The notes: generated from the letters alone by a model not told the origin. Counted from the first letter of the stretch, positions 15,390 through 24,561 are shown. The stretch: 64,000 nt of DNA from Fibrobacter sp. (GCA_024398875.1 JAKSIJ010000003.1:124001-188000), one strand, 5' to 3'. Program-made: numbers and translations.

Positions 15390-15416
15390 AAAAAAAACAA
15401 CTGATTTTTCAGTTGC
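15390..15416 (-). terminator. Terminator of the redox operon, next to the PIN gene leader
   Basis: On the reverse strand CAACTGA and TCAGTTG pair around AAAA, followed by eight T residues. It lies about 70 nt after the stop of the gene at 15486-15932. Confidence 0.8.
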
Positions 15417-15485
15417 TTTAGGAGATCATTTCCAACCTCGGGATGTAATATAGAATTTTCCCATGGACTGGCAAGGGATTTATCA

Positions 15486-15932
15486 TCAGAAGAAAATCCA
15501 GACGGCAATCCAGTAGACCATGAGGGCGAATTCCATGCCGCGGCTGATGCGAGAGAGGAAGCAACTGCCGAGTGCCCCGACGGAAATGGCAAAGATGCGG
15601 AGCCAGGGCATTTCGAATCCGCGGTAGAAGAGGGAAATTCCGCCAAAAAGTTCCACCCAGAGCCAGAGAAGTTGCGCGAGCACCAGATACCGCTTGCGGT
15701 TTTGGGTAAGCGATGTGGTGGAGCAGCAGATTGCCAGAGCGAACATGCGGAAGGGATAGCTTTCCAACTGACAGTCCAGAGTGTCCAGCGTGAAGAAGGA
15801 GAACACGCCGAAGATGAGCAGCATGGCGAGAAGTTTCCCCACTTCGGTAAAGAGTTTCAGCGGGGCGCGCCACAGGAACACGGCACTGCCGAGGGCCAAA
15901 ATGCAGGCGAGAGAATTCATGAGGGCTATCAT
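15486..15932 (-). CDS. Small membrane protein, last gene of the redox operon
   Basis: The 148-residue protein has four to five likely membrane segments (SLACILALGSAVFLW, LLAMLLIFGVFSFFTL, FALAICCSTTSL, VLAQLLWLWVELFGGI, FALMVYWIAVWIFF). No Cys pairs of a redox type and no heme motif are seen. It overlaps the NrfD-like gene by 4 nt (ATGA), which ties it to that complex, perhaps as an accessory or assembly subunit. I do not recognise the family. Confidence 0.8.
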   Translation of the reverse strand: MIALMNSLACILALGSAVFLWRAPLKLFTEVGKLLAMLLIFGVFSFFTLDTLDCQLESYPFRMFALAICCSTTSLTQNRKRYLVLAQLLWLWVELFGGISLFYRGFEMPWLRIFAISVGALGSCFLSRISRGMEFALMVYWIAVWIFF

Positions 15933-17725
15933 AGAGAATCCTCCCCTGCGGGCGATTTTTCGCCGGCAAGTGAATCTGCGCCGGTGAGTGAATTTGCGCC
16001 GGCAATTGAATCCTCGCCGGCGAGGGCGCGCATGTGACGCACAAGGCCTACGGCTTCCTCACGAGAAATGCGGCCGCCGTAAGGATTCATGTTGATGCGA
16101 CCATTCAGAATGACATTCACCAGAGAATCCTCCCCCAGTGAATCCAGGCGGCCGGAGGAAAGTTTCTGCGGCAGCGGATAGAACTCCCGAACAAACTTCT
16201 CGTTGAAACTGCCGTCAACACCGTGACATGCGGCACAGCGCGCGTTCCAGAGGGCCTCGGGCGTGGCGTTGGAGAGCGCCAGACCCGAAGTACTGAGCGC
16301 CGGGTCAGATGTGTTGGGTTTCGGGCCAGAGATTTCGCCGACGGGCTCTGCCGAGGAACCCCCCGCGAAATATGCGCCAGCGGCAAAGCCAATCATGCCA
16401 ACCCCTATCACAAAAAAGAGTTTTAATTTTCGAGGGGCAATTTTCCACAAATTTCGGGCGCAAAGGGCGATGCCAGCCACCAGGGCGATAAGCGGGTAAA
16501 CGATGGGAATCAGGCTCACCACAGGCAAATCAAATGTGTCAAAAAATGACCGTGATGTAGCCCAGACGATGTAGAGGATGGTGACGAGAATTCCGAGAAG
16601 CAGCGGGAAGCGGAGTATGGAGGAGTTTGTTTCGTCGGGCGCGGCATTTGCGGGGGCGCTGGCGGATTCGGACTCTAAGGCAACTTCCACCTCTCCGATT
16701 AAAATGTCGTCGCCGTCGAAATGCTTGCGGAGGCGAATGCGGCTGAAGGCCACCAGCGAAAGGAACAGGCCGAGACCGAAAAGGAGGAGCCCGAAATCAA
16801 TCCAGCCGAAATTGCTAACGGTTTCTGCGACTTCCGAGGGAGCCACCAGGAAAAAGCGTTCCAGCCACATTCCGAGAATGGCGGAAAATGCGATGGCGAT
16901 GCGCCCGATGGTATTTTCGCGGATGGAGGAAACCCACCAGAGTTGTGGCAGCAGGGCGCCGAAAATGAAGGCGGAAACGCTCCAGTCGCCTTTCAGGGCG
17001 AAATTCCAGACCCAGAAAAGGAACATGAGCCAGCTGAAGGCCATCATGATTTTTTCAAGGAGGCGGATGCGGCGACCCTCGGCGGCGAGAAGCGCGATGA
17101 CCATGGCGAGGCCGGAATAAATGGCGCCGGCGATGAAGTAGAGCGGGAAAAACGCCCCACGCCACTCGGGCACGAAAGTGACTGCGAAATCCAAGCTCAC
17201 AATGGTATGGACCCAAAGCACCAGCGGGAAAAGCAGCCAGGCCATGGGCTTGCGGAGCGTTTTAAGTTGTTCGAATTTGTGGCTACCGAGGTGTATTACG
17301 AAGAAAAGCGCAGACAGGATTCCGTAAATGGCGATGCAGCAGAAGTCCCAGACCAGGGGCGAGCGCAGGTTGGCGAAGTTTTCGCGGACATCCAGGAAGG
17401 GAATCACCATGTAGAAATTTTCCAAAACGCCGAGATGCATCAGCGGGAAAATGGCGGCCACAACGAGAGCGCACAAGGTGGTGAGTTCCGCAAGCATGGA
17501 GGTGCGGCGGTCCAGATGGATGTCCAGCGCGAGGAAGATGGCGGAAATCAGGGTGCCTGCGTGAGCGATTCCTATCCAGAAGACAAAGAGGCTGATGGGA
17601 GTTCCCCAGAAAGTGCGCACGTCTGTAGACCAGGCCGCGGGACCTTCCCAGAGGGAATATCCCAAGGCGGCACATCCTGGAAGCAGGAGCCCAAGGCCGA
17701 TGTACAGAAGAATGCGGAAAATCAA
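15929..17725 (-). CDS. NrfD/PsrC-like quinol-oxidoreductase membrane subunit fused to a cytochrome c domain
   Basis: The protein has 598 residues. Residues 1-330 hold about eight membrane segments with NrfD/PsrC/ActC character (FWIGIAHAGTLISAI, HLDRRTSMLAE). Residues 370-455 add three more segments. A cytochrome c domain follows with heme motif CAACH at 497-501 (ARCAACHGVDG) and a likely Met ligand near NMNPYGG. The tail from about 568 is a run of GxxSLA hexapeptides (GEDSIA, GANSLT, GADSLA, GEKSPA, GEDSL) encoded by 18-bp repeats. NrfD-type proteins exchange electrons with menaquinol. The fused heme would put the electron exit, or entry, on the periplasmic side of the same chain. It overlaps both neighbours. 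Confidence 0.85.
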   Translation of the reverse strand: MIFRILLYIGLGLLLPGCAALGYSLWEGPAAWSTDVRTFWGTPISLFVFWIGIAHAGTLISAIFLALDIHLDRRTSMLAELTTLCALVVAAIFPLMHLGVLENFYMVIPFLDVRENFANLRSPLVWDFCCIAIYGILSALFFVIHLGSHKFEQLKTLRKPMAWLLFPLVLWVHTIVSLDFAVTFVPEWRGAFFPLYFIAGAIYSGLAMVIALLAAEGRRIRLLEKIMMAFSWLMFLFWVWNFALKGDWSVSAFIFGALLPQLWWVSSIRENTIGRIAIAFSAILGMWLERFFLVAPSEVAETVSNFGWIDFGLLLFGLGLFLSLVAFSRIRLRKHFDGDDILIGEVEVALESESASAPANAAPDETNSSILRFPLLLGILVTILYIVWATSRSFFDTFDLPVVSLIPIVYPLIALVAGIALCARNLWKIAPRKLKLFFVIGVGMIGFAAGAYFAGGSSAEPVGEISGPKPNTSDPALSTSGLALSNATPEALWNARCAACHGVDGSFNEKFVREFYPLPQKLSSGRLDSLGEDSLVNVILNGRINMNPYGGRISREEAVGLVRHMRALAGEDSIAGANSLTGADSLAGEKSPAGEDSL

Positions 17726-18654
17726 CGGCGGCCTCGCATATAAACGACGGAGGGATCCAATTTGGCGATTCCTTCCGGAGCGTAGAGGTTGCGGACTTTC
17801 GCCTCCTTCACCAGGTCGGAGGATTCATCCAGCCAGTTTCCGAAAATGATGGCGTGCTTGGGGCATGCCATAGCGCAGGCGGTTTGGAGGCCCTTGCCAC
17901 GCCATGAATTTTTACCGACCATTGTACCGCCCATGGTACCGCCCGCGGGACCGGACTTCGCGCCGACAACGCCCGCGAGACCTGCGTTCGCCTTGAAATT
18001 CATGCGGTCATTTTGCAATCGCTGGATGCAGAGGGAGCATTTCTCCATGACACCCTTGTCGCGCAACGGAACCTGAGGATTGAACTGCTTCGCGTGCCCA
18101 AGACTGCGGGCATCCTCATAATTAAACTTCCTCGCCTGCACCGAGCAGTTTGCGCCACAAAAACGGCTTCCGGCACAGCGCTTGTACATCATGGCGCTGA
18201 GGCCATCGGGCGTGTGGTTTGCGGCTCCCGTGGGGCATACTTTTTCGCATGGAGCGTCACTGCAGTGGAAGCACATGGTGGGAATACCATCCCGCAATTC
18301 AATCCAGTGCATAAAGCGACCCTGCTTGGCAAGGGATTCGCTGACCAGAGGGACGTTGTTTTCTTGATTGCAGGCCAGAATACATTTTCCGCAGCCATCG
18401 CAGGCATCTAAATCGATGGCCATGCCAAAGCGATTTTCGCGGTCTGCAGGCGAGAATTTCATTTCCCCAGGCATGGGAACTTTCACCAGCCGGAACCCAG
18501 GCTTCATCTGCGCCATGGCCCTGCGGACTTCATCCTCAAAATCCTTGAGAGCAGGGCCTGAAAGTTTATCCGTCAAGCCTCCCGAACGGCAGCCGAAAAG
18601 GGTAAATCCCGCAGCCATGGTCATGCAAAGTTTCAGAAATTCTCGTCTATCCAT
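17722..18654 (-). CDS. Tat-exported 4Fe-4S ferredoxin-like lipoprotein (NrfC/PsrB/ActB type)
   Basis: The protein has 310 residues from the start at 18654 (AGAGG upstream). A longer in-frame start exists, but it adds 32 residues before the signal. The N-terminus MDRREFLKLCMTMAAGFTLFGC combines a Tat-like RREFLK motif with a lipobox (C22). Cysteine groups for about four [4Fe-4S] clusters follow: CDGCGKCILAC, MCFHCSDAPCEKVC, RCAGSRFCGANC, CSLC and CAMAC. Proteins of this type pass electrons between a periplasmic partner and an NrfD subunit. A glycine-rich insertion (GAKSGPAGGTMGGTMVGKN) precedes the last cysteines. It overlaps the NrfD-like gene by 4 nt. Confidence 0.9.
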   Translation of the reverse strand: MDRREFLKLCMTMAAGFTLFGCRSGGLTDKLSGPALKDFEDEVRRAMAQMKPGFRLVKVPMPGEMKFSPADRENRFGMAIDLDACDGCGKCILACNQENNVPLVSESLAKQGRFMHWIELRDGIPTMCFHCSDAPCEKVCPTGAANHTPDGLSAMMYKRCAGSRFCGANCSVQARKFNYEDARSLGHAKQFNPQVPLRDKGVMEKCSLCIQRLQNDRMNFKANAGLAGVVGAKSGPAGGTMGGTMVGKNSWRGKGLQTACAMACPKHAIIFGNWLDESSDLVKEAKVRNLYAPEGIAKLDPSVVYMRGRR

Positions 18655-18668
18655 AATGGACCTCTTTG

Positions 18669-19235
18669 CTACCGATGGCAAGCCCCGCAATAAGTGGCTG
18701 CTGGTTTGAATTTTCCTTGAGGATTTACGCCGCGGTGGCAGTCCAGGCAATCCTGCATGCGGAAGGATTCACCGCCATAAACATCCTGCTCCACGCCAGG
18801 CCGCGCGGTATGGCAGTCATAGCAATCTACACCTGCAGCCGCGTGCACTCCGTGATGAAAAACTACATGAGGAGGAAGCACATTCTTGTGGACCCAAGGT
18901 TCCTCGGGAGCCGTCTTCATTGCAGAATCCAAAGCCTCAATTCCCGGCTTTTCCGTCAGCGGCAGGCGATGGCAATCCATGCAGTCGGCCTTCGTGGGCA
19001 TAAAAGCGCGGGCTTCCGTTTTCGCGCCGCTGTGGCAATTCACGCAAGTGAGCCCGATGGAATCCCCGTGAAGGGAGTGGACAAAGGCAACCAGCGGTAC
19101 GACGCTGTTCTTTGCCAGCGGCGCGGACCCGAGTTCCATGCCAGCACGCGTCGCGACCCGAGGCTCCCCCAACAAAAAATCCGCCAGGAGAAACCCGAAC
19201 AAAAGCACGATGACACCACTCCAGAAATACTTCAA
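18669..19235 (-). CDS. Pentaheme cytochrome c, membrane-anchored
   Basis: The protein has 188 residues. An uncleaved N-terminal membrane anchor (YFWSGVIVLLFGFLLADFLL) is followed by exactly five CxxCH heme sites: CVNCH (64-68), CMDCH (85-89), CYDCH (138-142), CLDCH (163-167) and CGACH (183-187). Several further His residues can be sixth ligands (HSLHGD, HHGVHAA). Size and heme count resemble NrfB and the ActA subunit of alternative complex III. It is the second gene of the redox operon, 14 bp before the Fe-S gene. It is periplasmic, a likely electron carrier between the Fe-S/NrfD subunits and an unknown partner. Confidence 0.9.
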   Translation of the reverse strand: MKYFWSGVIVLLFGFLLADFLLGEPRVATRAGMELGSAPLAKNSVVPLVAFVHSLHGDSIGLTCVNCHSGAKTEARAFMPTKADCMDCHRLPLTEKPGIEALDSAMKTAPEEPWVHKNVLPPHVVFHHGVHAAAGVDCYDCHTARPGVEQDVYGGESFRMQDCLDCHRGVNPQGKFKPAATYCGACHR

Positions 19236-19260
19236 ATCAGCACCTCATCTCGCCAACCCA

Positions 19261-19635
19261 TCACTTAGGGCGACCTGGATCCTCAGGATTTTCCAGAATG
19301 TACAACAGCCACGCCGTAAGCATCTTGGCCTGGGTCTCGTTCAGGGGCGAAATCTCCATGGGGGGCCAATCGTCGGGGTGTTTCGGAGTCGGTTTCATCA
19401 GATATTCCACCATGGCCTTCGGGTTTTCCGCATACTGTGCCACATTGTCGTGCATGGGCGGCGCCGCAAACTTCCTGGCCCAGCGATGGCAGGCCTTGCA
19501 TTCGCTATTGTAGTAGGCCGCGGCCTCGGTTTTCAGCGAATCCGTCACCTGGGGAAGCACAAAAACATCTGCGGCAAAAAGCGCACAAACCACCACAAAC
19601 ACCCAAATGAGAATTCTTGAATATCTCATGGTCAT
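19261..19635 (-). CDS. Monoheme cytochrome c, first gene of the redox operon
   Basis: The protein has 124 residues. N-terminal anchor or signal ILIWVFVVVCALFAADVFVL, one heme motif CKACH at 46-50, and Met residues in PPMHD or PPMEISPL as candidate axial ligands. It resembles small subunits such as ActE or the soluble carriers of anaerobic chains. Two ATGs compete (19635 and 19629); a TATATTTA box lies directly upstream, so the leader is very short. It is divergent from ruvA with a 49-bp gap. Confidence 0.85.
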   Translation of the reverse strand: MTMRYSRILIWVFVVVCALFAADVFVLPQVTDSLKTEAAAYYNSECKACHRWARKFAAPPMHDNVAQYAENPKAMVEYLMKPTPKHPDDWPPMEISPLNETQAKMLTAWLLYILENPEDPGRPK

Positions 19636-19684
19636 AAATATAAATGTTTTCCAATCCGACGAGAAAAAATGGTATTATTTAAGC

Positions 19685-20293
19685 ATGATAGAAAGAATTA
19701 AAGGCATTCTCGTGGAAAAAAGCCCCACTTTCGTCGTGGTGGACTGCGCTGGCGTCGGATACGGCATCAACATCACCGCCAATACGGCAAGCCAATTGCC
19801 CGATGTGGAGCAGAACGTCACCCTGCACACGCACCTGGTGGTCCGCGAAGATGCCATGACCCTCTTCGGTTTTGCGGACAAGTTTGAGAAAGAAGTATTC
19901 CTCATGCTTTTGGATGTAAACGGGGTTGGCCCGAAAATGGCCCAGCGGATTTTGTGCGGAGGCTCTCCCAAGGATTTGCTCGCCATGATTGCAGGCGACA
20001 ACAAGGCCGCTTTGAACAAGATCAAAGGCCTCGGCAAAAAGACCACGGAACAGATGGTGCTCACCTTGAAGGATAAGGCCGCCGTGCTGCTCCAGTCCAC
20101 CGGTTTAGACGCAGCCCTCACCCTCGCCTCTCCCTCCGGACTTACGGGCGCCCGTATGGAAGCCGTCCTCGCCCTCCACACCCTCGGCGTGAAGGACCCA
20201 GCCGCAGAAAAGGCCGTCGTGAAGGCTGCCGAAATTCTCGGTGACGAAGCGGATGCCGCCACCCTCATCCCCGAAGCCCTGAAATACCTGTAA
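19685..20293 (+). CDS. ruvA: Holliday junction branch migration subunit RuvA
   Basis: The protein has 202 residues with the usual three domains: an OB-fold (MIERIKGILVEKSPTFVVVDCAGVGYGI in pieces), two helix-hairpin-helix motifs (LLDVNGVGPKMAQRIL and INKIKGLGKKTTEQMV-like at about 105-125) and a C-terminal three-helix domain (MEAVLALHTLGVKDPAAEKAV) that contacts RuvB. It binds Holliday junctions. The start at 19685 fits the family; upstream in-frame codons run into the promoter gap. ruvB and ruvC are not in view. Confidence 0.95.
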   Translation: MIERIKGILVEKSPTFVVVDCAGVGYGINITANTASQLPDVEQNVTLHTHLVVREDAMTLFGFADKFEKEVFLMLLDVNGVGPKMAQRILCGGSPKDLLAMIAGDNKAALNKIKGLGKKTTEQMVLTLKDKAAVLLQSTGLDAALTLASPSGLTGARMEAVLALHTLGVKDPAAEKAVVKAAEILGDEADAATLIPEALKYL

Positions 20294-20422
20294 GGCGCAG
20301 CAAATTACTTTGTTCAAAATTTGTGGACGTGGTAAAGATGGTCAACAATATAGTGGCGCGGTAAAAAATTGGATAAAAATGGGTTGGCATGATTGGCAAT
20401 TTGCGGGAAAGGAAAGTTTGAA

Positions 20423-21460
20423 ATGGCAAGAATGACTGAAGCTGAAGCTCTGGATTTGTTCCTCAACGCCCCTCTGGACGAACTTTGCAAGAGGGCAAAT
20501 GCGGTAAAGGAAGAACGCCACGGAAAGAAAGTTTTCTGGGTGAATAACAGACAAATTAACTACACCAATGTCTGCGTGCTCCACTGCAAATTCTGTGCCT
20601 TCAGCCGCATCAAGAAAGACAGCCCCACCGCCTACGACTGGGATTACGAAACCATCCGGGAAAAAGCCGCTTTTGCCATCGAGAATGGCGCTCGGGAACT
20701 CCACATCGTTGGGGGCCTCCATCCGGACCATCCCTTCGACTACTACATCGAAATGCTCCGGAAACTGCGGGCGGAATTCCCCCAGGCCAATCTGAAGGCC
20801 TTTACCGCGGTGGAAATCTGCCATTTCGCAAAACTTTCGGGCCAGACTCCGGAACAGATTATGCAAACCCTCAAGGATGCGGGCCTCGATGCCCTTCCCG
20901 GCGGTGGCGCAGAAATCCTCGTGCAGAGCGTTCGAGACCAGATTTGTCCCGGGAAGGAAACGGGAGAAGAATGGCTCGCGGTACATCGGGCAGCCCACAG
21001 GCTCGGCATCCCGACCAACGCCACCATGCTCTTCGGGCACATTGAAAAGCCGGAGCACCGCATCGCTCACATGAAAATGCTGCGGGATTTGCAGGACGAA
21101 GCCCCAGGCTTTTTCGCCTTCATCCCTCTGGTGTACCATCCGGAGCACAACGCTCTCCATAACATCGTGCCCAACATCACCTCGGAAGAAGACATCCTCC
21201 GCACGGTGGCGGTAGCACGCCTATTTTTGGACAACTTCCCTCACATCAAGGCCTACTGGATTCAGATGGGTATTGAAACCGCCATGAAGGCGCTGCACGC
21301 GGGCGCTTCCGACTTGGACGGCACCATCGTAGAGGAAAAAATTACGCATGCCGCCGGCGCAAAAGTTCCCGTGGGCATGACTCCGGAAAAAATGAAGAAC
21401 CTCATCGTGAACGAGGGCCTCATCCCCGTGGAACGCGACGCCAAATACGAAACGTACTAG
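20423..21460 (+). CDS. mqnE: Aminofutalosine synthase MqnE (radical SAM, menaquinone pathway)
   Basis: The protein has 345 residues, starting at 20423 after AAAGGAAAG. A radical-SAM motif CVLHCKFC sits within NYTNVCVLHCKFCAFSR, then LHIVGGLHPD, which separates MqnE from MqnC/CofH relatives, then GLDALPGGGAEIL. It joins SAM adenosyl to the pyruvate-derived enol of chorismate dehydration, the second step of the futalosine route to menaquinone. This fits the menaquinol-type NrfD complex encoded just upstream. A period-7 repeat tract starts right after the stop. Confidence 0.93.
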   Translation: MARMTEAEALDLFLNAPLDELCKRANAVKEERHGKKVFWVNNRQINYTNVCVLHCKFCAFSRIKKDSPTAYDWDYETIREKAAFAIENGARELHIVGGLHPDHPFDYYIEMLRKLRAEFPQANLKAFTAVEICHFAKLSGQTPEQIMQTLKDAGLDALPGGGAEILVQSVRDQICPGKETGEEWLAVHRAAHRLGIPTNATMLFGHIEKPEHRIAHMKMLRDLQDEAPGFFAFIPLVYHPEHNALHNIVPNITSEEDILRTVAVARLFLDNFPHIKAYWIQMGIETAMKALHAGASDLDGTIVEEKITHAAGAKVPVGMTPEKMKNLIVNEGLIPVERDAKYETY

Positions 21461-21462
21461 GC

Positions 21463-21558
21463 AATTCACAATTCAAAATTCACAATTCAAAATTAGTTTT
21501 CTAGCGCAGTCCTCGCCTCGATAAAATTCATCATTCAGCATTCATCATTCATCTCAGT
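21463..21558. repeat. Period-7 repeat tract after mqnE
   Basis: Units AATTCAC/AATTCAA (four in a row) and, after a unique spacer with CTCGCCTCGATAAAATTC, units CATTCAT/CATTCAG. It is the reverse complement of the GAATTAT-like tracts elsewhere in the window. The remaining gap to 21687 shows only A/T-rich DNA and GGAG before aqpZ. Confidence 0.85.
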
Positions 21559-21687
21559 GACGCCCGTCTCATTGTTGTGTAACATTCATCACACACAAAG
21601 TCTATTTTTTTTAGAATCTCGTCATAGAAATTGCATTTTTGTATTTTTCACGCGTAATTCACAATAAACCATAAAAATGGAGATATC

Positions 21688-22407
21688 ATGAAACTTTCTA
21701 CTCGTGCAATTGCTGAAGCAATCGGTACATTCTGGCTGGTGTTCGGTGGCTGCGGTGCGGCTGTCCTCGCCTGCGGCGTTCCCACTACCGGAATCGGCTA
21801 CGTTGGCGTTTCTCTCGCCTTCGGTCTTACCGTTCTCACCATGGCATATGCCATCGGTCACATTTCCGGTTGCCATCTGAACCCGGCTGTGACTCTCGGC
21901 CAGGTTGCTGGCGGTCGCTTCCCTGCTAAGGAAGCTCCGGCCTACATCATTGCACAGTGCATCGGCGGCATCATCGCTGCTGGCGTCCTCTTCGCAATTG
22001 CCTGCCCGGACCTCACCAACGCTGGCATCGGCGCTTTCGCCACCAACGGCTGGTCTGATGAACTCACCAACGGCGTCAACGCTTTCGGCGGCAAGGCTAC
22101 CGGCATGCTTCCGGCCTTCCTCATCGAAGTGGTTCTCACCGCTGTGTTCCTGTTCGTGATCATGGGTGCTACCGACGGTCGCGCTCCCGCTGGCTTTGCT
22201 CCTATCGCCATCGGTCTCTGCCTCACCCTCATCCACCTCATCAGCATTCCCGTGACCAACACCTCTGTGAACCCGGCCCGTTCTACTGCTGTTGCCGTGT
22301 TCGTTGGCGGTGCTGCCTTGAAGCAGCTCTGGCTCTTCTGGGTTGCTCCGATTCTCGGCGGTGTCATCGGCGGTTTCGCTTACAAGATGATTTGTGAAAA
22401 GAAATAA
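21688..22407 (+). CDS. aqpZ: Aquaporin (AqpZ-like MIP channel)
   Basis: The 239-residue protein has six membrane segments and the two pore boxes, NPAV (in [11 protein letters not shown]) and NPAR (in [14 protein letters not shown]); the NPAR box with following Ser is typical of water channels. [21 protein letters not shown] is the first membrane helix, not a cleaved signal. TGGAGATATC gives a good ribosome-binding site. It is a single-gene unit closed by a strong terminator at 22445-22475. Codon use is very regular, suggesting high expression. Confidence 0.95.
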   Translation: MKLSTRAIAEAIGTFWLVFGGCGAAVLACGVPTTGIGYVGVSLAFGLTVLTMAYAIGHISGCHLNPAVTLGQVAGGRFPAKEAPAYIIAQCIGGIIAAGVLFAIACPDLTNAGIGAFATNGWSDELTNGVNAFGGKATGMLPAFLIEVVLTAVFLFVIMGATDGRAPAGFAPIAIGLCLTLIHLISIPVTNTSVNPARSTAVAVFVGGAALKQLWLFWVAPILGGVIGGFAYKMICEKK

Positions 22408-22444
22408 GGCGAGTGATACACAGGTCTCCCCCTGATTTTGAAGA

Positions 22445-22475
22445 GGCTTCCAACTCGATGTTGGAGGCCTTTTTT
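22445..22475 (+). terminator. Rho-independent terminator of aqpZ
   Basis: GGCTTCCAAC (22445-22454) pairs with GTTGGAGGCC (22460-22469), 10 bp with one G-T pair, followed by six T residues. Confidence 0.93.
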
Positions 22476-22714
22476 ATACCCGAAACAGCCTATTTATTCC
22501 AACCCATATCTTGCCACAACCTTATTTTATTCATAGTTTTGGTGCGAACCATTGGGCAAAACTTGCCACATACGGAAACATTTGACCGGAGCGTCATTAT
22601 ACGATTTATTGAGTTTTCTTAGCCCTTTGCTAGAACTCATCTCATTCCCCTTTCAAGGCCTATTTCAGAAATCCATTCCAAAGGAATGCGTTTTCGTTGC
22701 GTGGCGCACTCATC
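22476..22714. other. Gene-free gap before the amidoligase pair
   Basis: No ORF with coding character, no RNA gene and no clear repeat is visible. The promoter of the gene at 22715 must lie here, but I cannot place it. Confidence 0.4.
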
Positions 22715-24217
22715 ATGAAAAAAATAATTGTTGTCAATAACCCCAAAAATTGGAAATTTCACATCCCGGAAGCAGAAATCATCTCTGCCAAAGATTACCT
22801 CACCCAGCACGATTTCACAAAGGAGAAGTCTCTCCGCGTGTTCAACCTGTGCCGGGATTACAGCTACCAGAGCAAGGGATATTACGTTTCCCTCCTAGCG
22901 GAAGCCCGGGGCCACAAGGTCATCCCCAATGTGAAAAACATCCGGGATTTCAAGGCTCCGGCGGTGGTGAAAATCGTGAGCGACGACATCGACGAACTCA
23001 TCCAGAAAAGCCTGAAGCACTTGACCGGAACGGAATTCGTCCTCTCCATCTATTTCGGGCAGAACGTGAGCCCGCAATACCTGGAACTGTCCCAGGAACT
23101 CTACCGCATTTTCCAAGCACCGCTACTGCGCGCAAAGTTCATCTTCAAGCAGAAGTGGTTCATCCAGAGCATCCGGCCCATCTGCGTAGATGAAATTCCC
23201 GAAACCCACAAGGAGATGGTGGACAAATTTGCGCGGGAATATTTCGAGAAGACGCGGTTTGTGTCGGCAAAGAGCGAGGAATATCTCTACGACTTGGGCA
23301 TTCTCATCAATCCCGACGAAAAGGAACCCCCAAGCAACAAGCAGGCCATCCACAACTTCATCGAGGCGGCCCAGGAAACAGGATTCCGAGTGGAACTCAT
23401 CACCAAGAAGGATTACCACCGGGTTGGCGAATTTGACGCCATTTTCATCCGTGAAACCACTAACGTGAATCATCACACCTACGCCTTTGCCCGCCGCGCC
23501 CAGAGTGAAGGCATCGCAGTCATTGACGACCCGGATTCCATCCTCCGCTGCTCCAACAAAGTTTATCTGCAGGAACTGATGGATGTAGGCAAGATTCCAG
23601 CACCAAAAACCATCATCGCCCACAGCGAAAACCGCCACACTCTGGCGAAGGAACTTGGGTTCCCCATGGTCATCAAGGCTCCGGATTCCAGTTTCTCCCT
23701 CGGCGTGAAGAAGGTGGCCGACAAGGCGGAGATGGAGAAGGTGCTGGACGAGATGTTCGAGAAAAGCGACCTGCTCATCGCGCAGGAATATACGCCTACG
23801 AAATTCGACTGGCGCGTGGGCATTCTGGATGGCCGGCCCATCTACGCCTGCAAATACTACATGGCCAAAGACCACTGGCAAATCTACAACTGGAATTCTG
23901 CGGACAAGGACGAAATCTGCGGCATGTTCGACACGGTTCCTATCGAGATGGTACCTCACGGCATCGTGAAAACGGCGCTCCGCGTGGCCTCCATGATTGG
24001 GAACGGCCTCTACGGCGTAGATTTGAAGGAAGTGAACGGGAAGCCCATGGTCATCGAAGTCAACGATAATCCGAGCATTGACGCTGGAATCGAAGACCAG
24101 GTGGCGAAAAAGAAGCTGTACCTTTCCATCATGCGCTCACTGCGGCACCGCATTGAAGACCGCCTGAATGCAGCCCAGCAGAAGATTCTGCAGCACGAGA
24201 GAGAGGTGTATTTTTAA
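22715..24217 (+). CDS. RimK-like ATP-grasp ligase with RLAN N-terminal domain
   Basis: The 500-residue protein starts at MKKIIVVNNPKNW; six upstream in-frame codons lack support. Residues about 1-190 match the RimK-like ATP-grasp N-terminal (RLAN) domain, including CRDYSYQSKGYYVSLLAEARGHKV in pieces. Residues about 210-490 are the ATP-grasp ligase: DDPDSILRCSNKVYLQELM, FPMVIKAPDSSFSLGVKKV, QEYTPTKFDWRVGILDGRP and GVDLKEVNGKPMVIEVNDNPSIDAG with metal-binding E and N. It is expected to add amino acids, such as glutamate, to a carboxylate using ATP. It pairs with the GCS2-type ligase 344 bp downstream, a neighbourhood known for this family; the product is unknown. Confidence 0.88.
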   Translation: MKKIIVVNNPKNWKFHIPEAEIISAKDYLTQHDFTKEKSLRVFNLCRDYSYQSKGYYVSLLAEARGHKVIPNVKNIRDFKAPAVVKIVSDDIDELIQKSLKHLTGTEFVLSIYFGQNVSPQYLELSQELYRIFQAPLLRAKFIFKQKWFIQSIRPICVDEIPETHKEMVDKFAREYFEKTRFVSAKSEEYLYDLGILINPDEKEPPSNKQAIHNFIEAAQETGFRVELITKKDYHRVGEFDAIFIRETTNVNHHTYAFARRAQSEGIAVIDDPDSILRCSNKVYLQELMDVGKIPAPKTIIAHSENRHTLAKELGFPMVIKAPDSSFSLGVKKVADKAEMEKVLDEMFEKSDLLIAQEYTPTKFDWRVGILDGRPIYACKYYMAKDHWQIYNWNSADKDEICGMFDTVPIEMVPHGIVKTALRVASMIGNGLYGVDLKEVNGKPMVIEVNDNPSIDAGIEDQVAKKKLYLSIMRSLRHRIEDRLNAAQQKILQHEREVYF

Positions 24218-24561
24218 TGCAGAATGCAGAATGATGAATGCTGAATGCGGAATGCTGAATTATGAAGTATGAATTATGAAGTATGAGATATTTCAGAGAA
24301 ACGTCATCGCGAGCCCCTTAGGGCGTGGCGAGCCAAGAATGATGAATGATGAATGCGGAATGCAGAATGCGGAATGCAGAATGATGAATTATGAAGTATG
24401 AGATATTTCAAAGGAAGAACTCTCTCGAAATAATTTTGCATTATGAATTTTGTCGAGGCGAGCGAAACGACCGAGCTTGCTCGGGCACTTCCGAGCCGAA
24501 GTCAAAATGAGTGCAAAGCATTAATTATTGATTATGAATTTTAAATTGTAAATTGTGAATT
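24218..24561. repeat. Period-7 repeat region with an embedded REP-like element
   Basis: 24218-24290 and 24337-24410 are near-perfect runs of 7-nt units (GAATGCA, GAATGAT, GAATTAT, GAAGTAT). Between them 24302-24336 is a REP-like palindrome (CGTCATCGCGAGCC...GGCGTGGCGAGCC). 24450-24525 adds a second palindromic unit around CCGAG CTTG CTCGG. The tract runs up to the start codon of the next gene, whose ATG lies inside a unit. Confidence 0.88.

Noticed and set aside
16721-17743. 340-codon forward ORF over the NrfD-like gene
   Set aside because: Highly charged composition and full overlap with a membrane protein gene show it is a shadow.
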